A stretch of DNA of 50,784 nucleotides, from positions 39,594 through 90,377 of the forward strand of contig KN882593.1 of assembly GCA_000934455.1 (NCBI GenBank), written 5' to 3'. The translations under genes and the position numbers were made by a program. How positions within the stretch are numbered: position 1 is the first letter of the stretch; every line of letters starts with the position of its first letter. This stretch comes from Apostichopus parvimensis (Eukaryota; Echinodermata; Holothuroidea; Aspidochirotida; Stichopodidae). The notes under the pieces are model-generated. The model did not search any database, was not told the DNA's origin, and worked only from the letters and a program-made list of their open reading frames with translations. Positions 36,601 through 43,266 of the stretch are shown here, piece after piece.

Positions 36601-39349
36601 ATTCAAAAAGAATCTGTGAGAAATAAATTGAATAAAAAATAAAGAAAAAACTGGGATGAAGGAAATCCAACTAGGACTCGTGCCTCTTTGATACCTCATA
36701 TGATGTGAAGACAAATACAGAAATAACCGTGAAAGACCATACTGTTACTGATCTAATCTGATGAGGTATTAAAGAGGTTTTGTGGTAGATCACAAATGGT
36801 GATATGTTGAAAAAAAGGTAATACAAAGTTCTATAATTTATGTTAATTAAGAGAAATTTCTTCCCCTACCAATGTCAGTCACATTGCTATACAGGTTTCC
36901 TTAAGGTCAGTGGCTGGAATCATCAGAAAAGCTTCTCTGGTTTTTTTTTTGTAAAGATTTCCTTAAGAGTTGCTTAGTCATAAACAAGTTTTAAGTTTTA
37001 GTTTTATGTTTCACTATTTAGGGTTTTTCATTAACCTGTCTGTGTACTCCACAGTTTACCTAGGTTGTGGCATGTGGTTGAGATACACCCCAACAGTACT
37101 ACCAAGCTTGACCCACTTGTATTGTAATTCAAAAACAGATTTGCAACATTTGTGGTTTAGCTTTTTTGGCTTAACTGAGGTGACCAATGATAGCAAGCAG
37201 TAATTGCTAAATAATGCATTGGATTAATTGGACACATGTGGGTTAACTGATGGAAGAAGAACAATAAAATGTAAACAACACTTTTCAAATTACTTGCAAT
37301 AACTGATGATCATGAACAGCTTGTTGACAATTTTTGGAAACCACATTTCTACTTTCAATTGCTAGTCATCAATCTTTTGAAGCAGGACTTTTGGTTGTAG
37401 TGCTTTTTGGTGTTGCATTTTTTTGTTTTTGCAAATTTTGATATTCTTTTGTCAGAGATTACATTAACACAGCTGATGAAACAAATTTCCAAATTTTTTG
37501 ATAGAATTTATTCTTTGTAATTGGTTATGTATAAGCAAGTGTTTGGTTATGCCACCATGTGATCGCTAGCGATGTTTCAGAAGTATCAGCAACACATTTG
37601 TCCAAACCAAAACTTAGGTAATATGAAATAAAACATTGGTGAAGTGTCCTTTCATGAGAAGATGGGGAAAAAAGTTATATGGGAAATAGCTTAACATATT
37701 ATTAAATAAAATAAAAGAAACATTCTGCCAGTGGCATGTTAATGTTAAACGTTTGTCTACTAGGGCAAAGGACCAGATATGCAAATGAGCATCTTCTTTC
37801 GTGGAGTTATTATATCCATTTATCGAGTTTTTCTTTTCTTCTATAATATTGACAGGATTACTGCTATGAATACAGTCAGTTCAGAAAATGGTTCCAAAGG
37901 ATGGTTGTACTTCTCTACAAAAGTGAGTCTGATTTCTAGTGAATCTGGAGGGCTGGAAATACTAAAACAAAACCAAAATAATAATAAATCATGTTGTAAA
38001 TAACTTCATGCTGTTAACAGAATTATCCCATGATATTACAAGGTAAGGATTTAGAAGCATTAGCTATGACTTGAGTTAAGAAAGTGGATCAGAATTTGGG
38101 ATGCAACCACATATATTTCTGGTGGGGAGTGAGTATGATGGGTAAGGGCTCAGTTGCCCCCCCCCCCCACTTGCAGACAGAAAATTACAAAAAGTCCTAG
38201 TGTACAGTACATAAATATATATAACATGTATGTGCGGTACAACCTAGACAGTTAAAATTCTTTATTACTGTTTCAATAGTTGCAAAAATGTAGCACCATG
38301 TTTGCACCTTATTCAACAAAATTTCTCAAAAGGAAATGGGGCCACCCCTCCCATAGATGACATAAGATCTTAGCCCTCTCCCCCCCCCCCCCTCAGTACA
38401 AAAATGAGCAGTTGTGCTATTCCAGGCTGTGTTGCTATATTCCCAGATGATGCAGACAATTATGCTTGACTTCATTCCTATGGAAGTTCATCTGATCTAA
38501 TGAGGCTGATGGGAAATATGTGGAAAGGATTTGGAAAGATAAATTACTATTATTGCGGTTACGCCTGTTGGCACCTCGGAAGAAAATAGTACCTTTTAAT
38601 GACCAAGAAGAAATTGGCAACCCCCCCCCCCTCATCCAATGATGTATTTATTCTGAGTCAGTATGCCTGTAGGACTAGTATGTACCCATTTGTGCAACCT
38701 GCTGCAACCAGTTCCCTAAACTTGTTTATGTTCGAAAGCCAGTTTTGTGATATCATGCTAGTTTATGCCATAATTTGCGATGGCTTTGTCTTGTAAATGC
38801 ATGTAGGGATGTCGCCTCTAATAAATGTTTTCGCCTCTAATAACAAATATTTTCCGCCACCTTTTTGTCTTCTCTTAGCCGATGTTTTATCCGAAGAGGT
38901 GATCGTCTTGTGGTACAAGGAAGCGCACTCAACCAAAGGGAAAAGTTTCTTCTTGGAACAGATGAAAAAATTTGTAGAATGGCTGGAAAATGCTGAAGAA
39001 GGTAAAATCGATCTTTTCCACTGTGTAGGAGTTTTATGTGACCTCACAATATGTGCTTCAATGTCAAGTAATTTTTTCCACATAATGTACCCCACTTCCA
39101 AGAAAAATATTTCATTGCCATTTGCACTTAATGTAGTTAACAAGACATTTGTCTAATCGTTTATGCACTCATGTGATAAAAACCCAATACTTGTGATAAT
39201 AAAAAAATTGCAAAGTAAACACCAGAACCAGGAAAAGTTAGAAAATTAAAAATTAAAATGCTCATCACCCCGTTTAATTATCCATTTTTTTAGAATCCGA
39301 GTCAGAAGATGAAGAAGAAGAAGAAGAAGATGAAGAAGAGGGTGGTTGA
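21649..39349 (+). CDS. BZW: BZW / eIF5-mimic protein (5MP), complete 14-exon coding gene
   Basis: The joined exons encode 431 residues matching animal BZW1/BZW2 (5MP; Drosophila kra/exba) end to end; the human proteins have about 419. The family mimics the C-terminal half of eIF5: it binds eIF2 and eIF3, competes with eIF5 in the cytoplasm, raises start-codon stringency and restrains non-AUG initiation. Residues about 20-250 form the HEAT-like MIF4G-related half ([37 protein letters not shown]). Residues about 250-415 form the W2 domain ([31 protein letters not shown]), ending in an acidic tail. All 13 coding introns are GT-AG and preserve frame. Differences from human are a ~5-residue insertion in exon 3 and a longer acidic tail. 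Vertebrates have two paralogues; this looks like the single pre-duplication gene. Seven introns contain snoRNA-like elements. Confidence 0.95.
21660..21720 (+). CDS. BZW: BZW coding exon 1 (start codon)
   Basis: The exon begins after the acceptor at 21648, so it has 11 bases of 5' UTR. The ATG at 21660 opens [20 protein letters not shown], matching the family N-terminus. The start context is weak (TTT-AT-ATG-A: T at -3 and A at +4), as is known for BZW genes, whose translation is autoregulated through start-codon stringency. Ends in phase 1 at donor GGTAAATG (GT at 21721). Confidence 0.95.
22382..22558 (+). CDS. BZW: BZW coding exon 2
   Basis: Residues 21-79. The split codon G|AT gives the Asp of [10 protein letters not shown]. 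The exon carries the conserved [20 protein letters not shown] segment of the N-terminal helical domain. Acceptor CACAG, donor GGTACGT, phase 1 out. Confidence 0.96.
23172..23281 (+). CDS. BZW: BZW coding exon 3
   Basis: Residues 80-116: APGG motif, then a stretch about five residues longer than in human ([12 protein letters not shown] region), then [18 protein letters not shown]. Acceptor GACAG, donor CAG|GTATGC, phase 0 out. Confidence 0.95.
25007..25072 (+). CDS. BZW: BZW coding exon 4
   Basis: Residues 117-138, [20 protein letters not shown]..., containing the strongly conserved LIRRYKY helix. Acceptor ATTCAG, donor AAG|GTAAGG. It precedes the longest coding intron (3.6 kb). Confidence 0.96.
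27118..27366 (-). repeat. Interspersed repeat in BZW intron 4, inverted copy of 20111-20363
   Basis: Reverse-complement match to the block at 20111-20363. It directly precedes the ~770 bp intron 4/intron 7 repeat. No coding content. Confidence 0.85.
27381..28150 (+). repeat. Intronic repeat unit, copy in BZW intron 4 (carries a snoRNA-like element)
   Basis: About 770 bp closely matching 31525-32338 in intron 7, in the same orientation. Shared landmarks are TTTCGCCTTATTTTT, the snoRNA-like element, CAGTGGCAGAATGG, GTGACTTAGCAG and GATTACGTCAAAAGTTGTC. It ends in a TAA microsatellite. A 13-C run lies at 28058-28070. Local duplication within the gene is the simplest explanation. Confidence 0.9.
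27531..27612 (+). ncRNA. C/D-box snoRNA-like element 1 (BZW intron 4)
   Basis: 82 nt. The 5' stem CTTTTCCA (27531-27538) pairs with TGGAAAA (27604-27610), 7 bp. Box C AATGATGT at 27539-27546, box D CTGA at 27600-27603, probable box D' CTGA at 27574-27577. The antisense element before box D is TTGATCTAATGAGT. It is nearly identical to element 4 (intron 7), both lying in the duplicated intronic unit. It sits on the sense strand about 1.1 kb upstream of the exon 5 acceptor. Confidence 0.75.
28228..28526. mobile_element. Foldback MITE in BZW intron 4
   Basis: A 299 bp element with long terminal inverted repeats of about 58-72 bp. The left arm starts TTAAAGGAATAACGAAGGCA and the right arm is its mirror with an insertion of about 14 bp. 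The strongest shared block is TTTATATTATTCAGTTACCT plus CAAAACTCTC. The ends suggest a TTAA or TA target site. No transposase. Confidence 0.85.
28704..28839 (+). CDS. BZW: BZW coding exon 5
   Basis: Residues 139-183 plus one base: [20 protein letters not shown] ... [10 protein letters not shown]. Aligns directly with the human [20 protein letters not shown] region. Acceptor GAAAG, donor GAAG|GTAAGT, phase 1 out. Confidence 0.97.
29127..29204 (+). ncRNA. C/D-box snoRNA-like element 2 (BZW intron 5)
   Basis: 78 nt and the most canonical copy. The stem CAACTTCA (29127-29134) pairs perfectly over 8 bp with TGAAGTTG (29197-29204). Box C GATGATGT at 29135-29142, box D' CTGA at 29155-29158, box C' TTTGATGT at 29169-29176, box D CTGA at 29193-29196. 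The antisense element before box D is AAACTGATCTAAG; the D' guide is GAACAATTCCAA. It is 620 bp upstream of the exon 6 acceptor. Confidence 0.82.
29825..29934 (+). CDS. BZW: BZW coding exon 6
   Basis: Residues 184-220: [19 protein letters not shown] ... [13 protein letters not shown]. Matches the human KLFKSWINEKDI / AASLRK segment. Acceptor CCTCAG, donor ATG|GTGAGT, phase 0 out. Confidence 0.97.
30065..30146 (+). ncRNA. C/D-box snoRNA-like element 3 (BZW intron 6)
   Basis: 82 nt. The stem CTTTTCCA (30065-30072) pairs with TGGAAAA (30138-30144). Box C AATGATGC at 30073-30080, box D CTGA at 30134-30137; the D' position reads CTGT, so D' may be lost. The antisense element is CATGATCTAATGAGT. 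It is diverged from elements 1 and 4 inside, while boxes, stem and core are kept. Confidence 0.75.
30895..30981 (+). CDS. BZW: BZW coding exon 7
   Basis: Residues 221-249: [20 protein letters not shown] then GLKSIVEYQ, the end of the N-terminal HEAT-like half. Acceptor TTTAAG, donor CAG|GTAAGT. Confidence 0.96.
31525..32338 (+). repeat. Intronic repeat unit, copy in BZW intron 7 (carries a snoRNA-like element)
   Basis: Second copy of the unit at 27381-28150. It differs by small indels and by an insertion around 32145-32240 that begins TTTATTTTAACCAGGTAA, which looks like the 3' end of a retroelement. An 11-G run lies at 31997-32007. Confidence 0.88.
31675..31756 (+). ncRNA. C/D-box snoRNA-like element 4 (BZW intron 7)
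   Basis: 82 nt, one internal substitution from element 1. Stem CTTTTCCA (31675-31682) with TGGAAAA (31748-31754); box C AATGATGT at 31683-31690; D' CTGA at 31718-31721; box D CTGA at 31744-31747. Antisense element TTGATCTAATGAGT. The high identity to element 1 reflects the shared ~770 bp repeat. Confidence 0.75.
32697..32780 (+). CDS. BZW: BZW coding exon 8 (weak donor)
   Basis: Residues 250-277: [20 protein letters not shown] then NEGAPSKE, at the entry to the W2 domain. The donor is GAA|GTGTGT, weaker than the other donors. Frame and homology still fix the boundary, since the nearest alternative GT (GTATAG, 11 bases on) breaks frame with exon 9. A MITE begins 31 bp downstream. Confidence 0.93.
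32812..33140. mobile_element. MITE next to BZW exon 8
   Basis: The left end TTAAAGGAGACACATATCCT (32812) mirrors the right end ATAGGGTTTATGTCTCCTTT followed by AA (33119-33140), each with a CATCATCAT / ATGATGATG tract just inside. The TTAA ends suggest a TTAA or TA target site. Similar left ends (AAAGGAGAACAAACCCC and TTAAAGGAGAAATAAGCCC) occur at 31015 and 17267 as partial relatives. Confidence 0.7.
33635..33715 (+). ncRNA. C/D-box snoRNA-like element 5 (BZW intron 8)
   Basis: 81 nt. The stem TACCCTCA (33635-33642) pairs with TGAGGTA (33709-33715) with one bulged C. Box C GATGATGT at 33643-33650, box D CTGA at 33705-33708. The antisense element GTTACTGATCTAAT abuts box D directly. It is closely related to element 6, but the flanks differ, so conservation is confined to the element. 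Confidence 0.75.
34079..34620 (+). repeat. Direct repeat pair in BZW intron 8
   Basis: About 68 bp starting GCAGGCCTCC(G/A)AATTCAGG and ending CAGAAGAATGA occurs near 34080-34147 and again near 34554-34622, diverged by roughly 15 percent by eye. Between them the phrase (GG)TCAGACT(C/A)(A/T)TGTT recurs several times. No coding content. Confidence 0.75.
34915..34980 (+). CDS. BZW: BZW coding exon 9
   Basis: Residues 278-299: [20 protein letters not shown] then TL, part of the W2 domain. Acceptor TTCAG, donor CTG|GTGAGT. An internal GGTGAGC (GT at 34942) is a possible in-frame alternative donor that would drop 13 residues. Confidence 0.94.
35361..35441 (+). CDS. BZW: BZW coding exon 10
   Basis: Residues 300-326: [20 protein letters not shown] then [16 protein letters not shown] is among the most conserved W2 motifs in the family. 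Acceptor TCTCAG, donor AAG|GTATGT. Confidence 0.97.
35850..36145 (-). mobile_element. tRNA-derived SINE in BZW intron 10
   Basis: On the minus strand from about 36145, a tRNA-like head has an A-box-like TGGTCAAGGCAGTGGGC and a B box GGTTCAAGTCC about 35 bp later. It is followed by a body with GTCCTAAGGCAAGGCAC and CACCCAGGTGTATAAATGGG, a module I associate with SINEs of marine invertebrates. A perfect 14 bp palindrome GTCCCCCGGGGGAC lies at 35931-35944. The left end is not sharply defined. Confidence 0.65.
36186..36257 (+). CDS. BZW: BZW coding exon 11
   Basis: Residues 327-350: [20 protein letters not shown] then LKVQ, matching the human AFTTQGQSELTLLLKIQ segment. Acceptor GACAG, donor CAG|GTGAGA. 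Confidence 0.97.
36396..36475 (-). repeat. GCGCAT-type retroelement tail (minus) in BZW intron 11
   Basis: A TAATAATAATTTATTTTATAAAGCG-type stretch with a small hairpin (AGCG ... CGCT) and inner text that mirrors 49385-49450. Probably a degenerate 3' tail of a SINE or LINE on the minus strand. Confidence 0.5.
36691..36769 (+). ncRNA. C/D-box snoRNA-like element 6 (BZW intron 11)
   Basis: 79 nt. The stem ATACCTCA (36691-36698) pairs perfectly over 8 bp with TGAGGTAT (36762-36769). Box C ATGATGT at 36700-36706, box D CTGA at 36758-36761. The antisense element GTTACTGATCTAAT abuts box D as in element 5. The stem restores full pairing where element 5 has a bulge. Confidence 0.8.
37856..37922 (+). 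CDS. BZW: BZW coding exon 12
   Basis: Residues 351-372 plus one base: [20 protein letters not shown] then YK. The junction ACAAAA|GTGAGT leaves one base, which joins CC of exon 13 to make Thr. Acceptor GACAG. Confidence 0.95.
38437..38519 (+). ncRNA. C/D-box snoRNA-like element 7 (BZW intron 12)
   Basis: 83 nt. The stem ATATTCCCA (38437-38445) pairs with TGGGAAATAT (38510-38519): 6 bp, a bulged A, then 3 bp. Box C GATGATGC at 38446-38453, box D CTGA at 38506-38509. Antisense element CTGATCTAATGAGG. No clear D'. It lies 360 bp upstream of the exon 13 acceptor, the closest of the family. Confidence 0.75.
38879..39001 (+). CDS. BZW: BZW coding exon 13
   Basis: Residues 373-413: [20 protein letters not shown] then [20 protein letters not shown]. 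This is the C-terminal aromatic/acidic box of the W2 domain, the part that contacts eIF2 in eIF5-type W2 domains. Acceptor CTTAG, donor GAAG|GTAAAA, phase 1 out. Confidence 0.97.
39294..39349 (+). CDS. BZW: BZW coding exon 14 (acidic tail and stop)
   Basis: Residues 414-431, [18 protein letters not shown], then TGA at 39347. The start ESESE matches the human tail; the rest is a GAA/GAT/GAG run longer than in human, probably grown by triplet slippage. Acceptor TTTTAG at 39293. Confidence 0.95.
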
Positions 39350-42300
39350 GAGATGAATATGCTGCTAGCTTGTAAAACATGAATGCATCGAAATTTTTCT
39401 ATTGTTTTGTCGAAAACATGCAACTTCAACAATTCGGTTTTAGATCTTTTTTTTTGCAAGTGGTTGTTACATTAAATTGTTTCTTACGTTATTTCTTTTT
39501 GGTTTTGCTTTATTTTGGCCCAAAAAACTTACACCATCCCTCATCCCCACCCCCCCATCCCCACTTCTTGCTTTTGTATCCATACTTTCATACTAAGCCT
39601 TGATATATGTGTAACATGAAGTGCTAAAAATTCAAGTCTGGTAAAAATTTCATTACCGTCACCTCTACTGCCCCCTCTCTCCTTCCTCCTCGACTCTTGT
39701 TTCTTTTACATCACAGGCTCTGCATATTCTTTGAATTTAAATGTATGTTAAGTTTTCCTTCTTCAGCGCCAAAAAAAAAGAAAAAGAGAAAAAAAAGATA
39801 CTAGTACCTCACAAAGAAAAAACGATTATGTACAAATATTGATTTCTCAACTCGACTCGAGTTCTCTTAAAAAGGCATGCTTGCAAACTTTGTGGAATGT
39901 TTGGATAATCTGCCGTAAGATGCCAATGAATCATGAGTTGTATCGAGCTAATGGTAATGAACGATACAAGCATGTCTTGTTAATAATGATTGTCCCATGT
40001 CAAAAAAAAAAACTGTTGTCTTTTTCTCTTGTATTCTGAATCATATATTTACAGGTGATACTGATGGTCATGTTAGTTTGTGCCAAGTTACATATGTGCT
40101 GTGCTGTTTTAAGGCAACAAAAAGAGTAGAGATAAAACTGTGTTTGTGTGTACGGGTTTAGAGCTGGGTAGGGAGAGCAGTAAGAGGGGAAAGGGGGGGG
40201 GGAAGGAACCAAGGGATGCAATGTGATTTTGAAGTAATATTGAAGTCAGATTACTTTTCATTTTCTTTATCATTTGTACCTCAATTCTGTTCATGGGTAG
40301 CTGCCTTTTTTGTAAATATCAAGAAATAAATAGAACAAGCAAACTATACCCAACAAAAAACATTAGAATACTGTACAGGTGTGGGATTATTAAAAAATGC
40401 TTAGAGGGATAACTGCAAAGACAAAATTTTTGAAACTGCCACATACCCTACACTTGATTCGGCTTTTAAGTTTTCTTACCTTGTCCTCGAATGTAACGAC
40501 GCAAGATGATAACTTTGGTAGGACAATAAGGAGAGATTAAGTTTGATTGAAATTAGTGGCTCATTTCATCCACTGAGGGGATCTTGTAATTTTGTACGAG
40601 TGTGACATCTAGGGAACCCCGAACCTTCATCATGGTAAATGGAAAACTGCTATGCATTTAAATTGTTATGAGTTCATGCCTACGCCATCGGATGTGGTGA
40701 AGTATTATTATTAAAGAAAAGTGATCATTCTTTTAAAACATCCTCCACCTTGTCAAAATCAAGTCTAATGGCTGATCCTCTCAAGCATTTGTCCACTTAT
40801 TGAAGATACAAAGCTGAACTCAAGTCTTGTCAACAAGTCCCTATTCTCGTTTTAGTATTCACTAGCATACCCACTCAGTCAGTATTGAAACGATTGCAGT
40901 CATAGACATCTTAAGAAACTGGAGACCACACTCAACGTTGATTACATATATGGAACAATTCGGATTTTGATCATGTACCTCATATTGTGTATTTTAGATG
41001 GGTTATTACCATCACCCACATACACCGTGCATATTTTTCTGTGCCATTTAGTGTATACCTGTTTATTGTCCAAAAGTCAAAAGAAAATCACTGCTTTTTG
41101 TTTCTTTTTAAACCTATTCATAGCAACACTTTTGCACACCATCTTTTATTAAAGAAGATCTCTTAACTTTTGTTAGGTATGGTATATGTTCAGTATGGTT
41201 TAAAAAAGTATGAAAATGTGATATGTATATGTTCAACAATTTGTAATTAAAGGCACAAAATTTTTGGAATTTTTTTCTAACAGTCGATACTGAATGCCAT
41301 CAATGCCTGTAGGTGTCGAAAAGCTCGAAACCCAAGGACGTTTTTGTTTCCTCACTGGTTTAGGATGGTGTCCTGGTTTCATTAATTGCAAAGTTACCGT
41401 GTGTACTGCTCTAAAGTTGTTCCGAATTAAGCCAACAAACTCGAAACTTGCCACTTGGAATTCTGCTTTCCAGCTTCCTGCTTTAAACCCAAACAACAAT
41501 CCAGTTATGAATATCACTCTTTTGATGGAGCCTTAGAAAGTTAAAGAGGCCTTTGAAATTATGGACCTTGGTCTCAGAATGTAGTAATTATTTTCTAGAA
41601 AGGTGCCTGTTCTCAAAATCTGGACGTCACTGAAAAATGACCCTATTTCAGTGATGCTGCTGATTTGGCGTTTGTTTTAACTGATGCTTTCTGGCATTAA
41701 GTACTGCAAATACAAATTTTTGAAGTTTCCAGTGGCATTGTCCTTATATTAATGAGTGAAATTAAGGCCTCTCCTGCAAGAAATTTGGTCATGATACTTG
41801 ACTCTGTTAGCAATGTCTATTTTTGTGTTGTTTCGTCCTGAATTATTGGTGTAGAGTCCATTTTTTGTGTGATAATTTCTCTCTCATTTTGTATGACAAT
41901 GAATGTTAAAGTTAATTGTGGACTAGTTTTCTGAGTTTTTCTTTGTAATTAGTATTGTTCATTGATTTTCTCTGTCATGGTTTTAGTATTTTTCCTTCTG
42001 TGTTGGTTGTTTAAGAATGATCGTTAACAGTTATCTAAAGTATTAATGCCTTTTTCAAGGGACTTTTAGTTCCCATGGAAGAATTTAATATACAATATGG
42101 AGGGGTGTTAATTAATTGTCACGGTGTCTCTTTTTTCGTATGAGTCAACCCCCACACTAGCCCATCGCAAAATAGACATTATAGGACAAGAAAAAGATGG
42201 GGCAAATGCATAAAAATGACGAAACGAGATGAATTATAGTAGTAAGAAGCAGTAAGAAATGATTGGCAAGAAAATTAAACAAGTAAAACAGTTCCAAGAA

Positions 42301-42600
42301 AGCTCACAAATTCACGTACGTTGACTTGTTACTCATCGGACGTTTACTGACACAAATGAAACAGACCCATTCAATCCAAGCAACTTCCATAGCCCATGAT
42401 ATTTTAATAAACATCGCTAAATCAGCATATTAGAGCAGTCTACTTCTAGATAAAAATTTAGAACCATATGAACTTGTAGGTCAGTGCATACTATCGCATA
42501 CGTTGAAATATCTTTATTGGCTCTTTGTAAACCGTGCCCTTAAACGGAGGTCATAAAACTTTTTCACAAAGTAGTTTACATACGTAAACAAACCTCCCAT
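39350..42600 (+). other. BZW 3' UTR and downstream intergenic DNA
   Basis: Follows the BZW stop. A candidate polyadenylation signal AATAAA lies at 40325-40330, about 1 kb after the stop; further AT-rich signals occur near 41146 (ATTAAA). The exact 3' end cannot be fixed. A 10-G run is at 40193-40202. Open frames around 41233-41536 lack any recognisable homology. No second gene is seen before the SPMIP4 start. Confidence 0.5.
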
Positions 42601-42625
42601 CAACGTTGCTGCTACAGGTGGATTA

Positions 42626-42639
42626 GTTGCCTAGGTGAT
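42626..42639. promoter_or_regulatory. Candidate X-box (RFX site) upstream of SPMIP4
   Basis: GTTGCC-TA-GGTGAT resembles the RFX X-box (GTNRCC, short spacer, RGYAAC): the left half is perfect, the right half imperfect. It lies about 470 bp upstream of the SPMIP4 ATG. RFX factors drive many ciliary and flagellar genes, so the location is sensible, but a single imperfect site can arise by chance. Confidence 0.35.
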
Positions 42640-43102
42640 GGACGCCACTAAAGCAGTCACGCGTGACGCTGACAACCGGCTGTAGTCTGAAAGACTTAAT
42701 CATGTCAGGATTGTTTTTGGATTTCTACCACGCGGATTCATAATATGTGCAAGGATTTTTACGCGGATATCTGAGCATGGATGGAAAATGGAGGAATAAT
42801 ACGATTTAGAAATGTCTGCGATAAACTAACATACTGCTAAGTCAGGCGCTACAGATCGACAAACAATTAGTGAACCGAGCTGACTGTATTATTCGATCAA
42901 ATAAAATTTTAAGCAGGGGCTAGGCGCAAGTTAGGACCAAACTTCTTGCACTAAGTTAAACTTAAATAATTAACTTCAAGATAGCCTACTCATTGCGGCA
43001 CGCCACTGTGGGAAAAGCATCCAAAGATTTGTACTCCTACATTATCCCATGGATACATTGAACTGTTCTGTATAGGCCTAGTAAAGTTAACTTAAAAAGA
43101 AC

Positions 43103-43266
43103 ATGACAGCAGTCGATGTTGCCCACATCCCTCGCTTGGGGACAAAAGCACCTCATCATTTTTACCGTGAACACCAAGGATTGGATTCTTTATCAAGAAC
43201 TTTTCAGTCCAGTGAATTATTTACTCCATATCTGGTACCACAAAGACCAACTGTTTCAGGAGTACG
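43103..43266 (+). CDS. SPMIP4: SPMIP4 coding exon 1
   Basis: The ATG at 43103 has A at -3. Residues 1-54 include HHFYREHQGLDSLSRTFQSS and ELFTPYLVPQRPTVSGV, which parallels the human [20 protein letters not shown] / RPTAS stretch. Donor ACG|GTAAGA, phase 2 out. Confidence 0.85.

Noticed and set aside
27531-38519. Possible hammerhead ribozyme (CTGATGAG strings in several introns)
   Set aside because: The CTGATGAG occurs at the element end and no GAAA partner or cleavage-site stem follows; the box C/box D arrangement with terminal stem explains the strings better.
27531-38519. Seven ~80 bp elements as tiny MITEs with inverted repeats
   Set aside because: The inverted repeats differ between copies while remaining complementary, no target-site duplications are seen, and all copies share the host gene strand.
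41233-41536. Overlapping 80-94 codon frames on both strands after BZW
   Set aside because: Likely chance frames in 3' UTR or intergenic DNA; no homology recognised.
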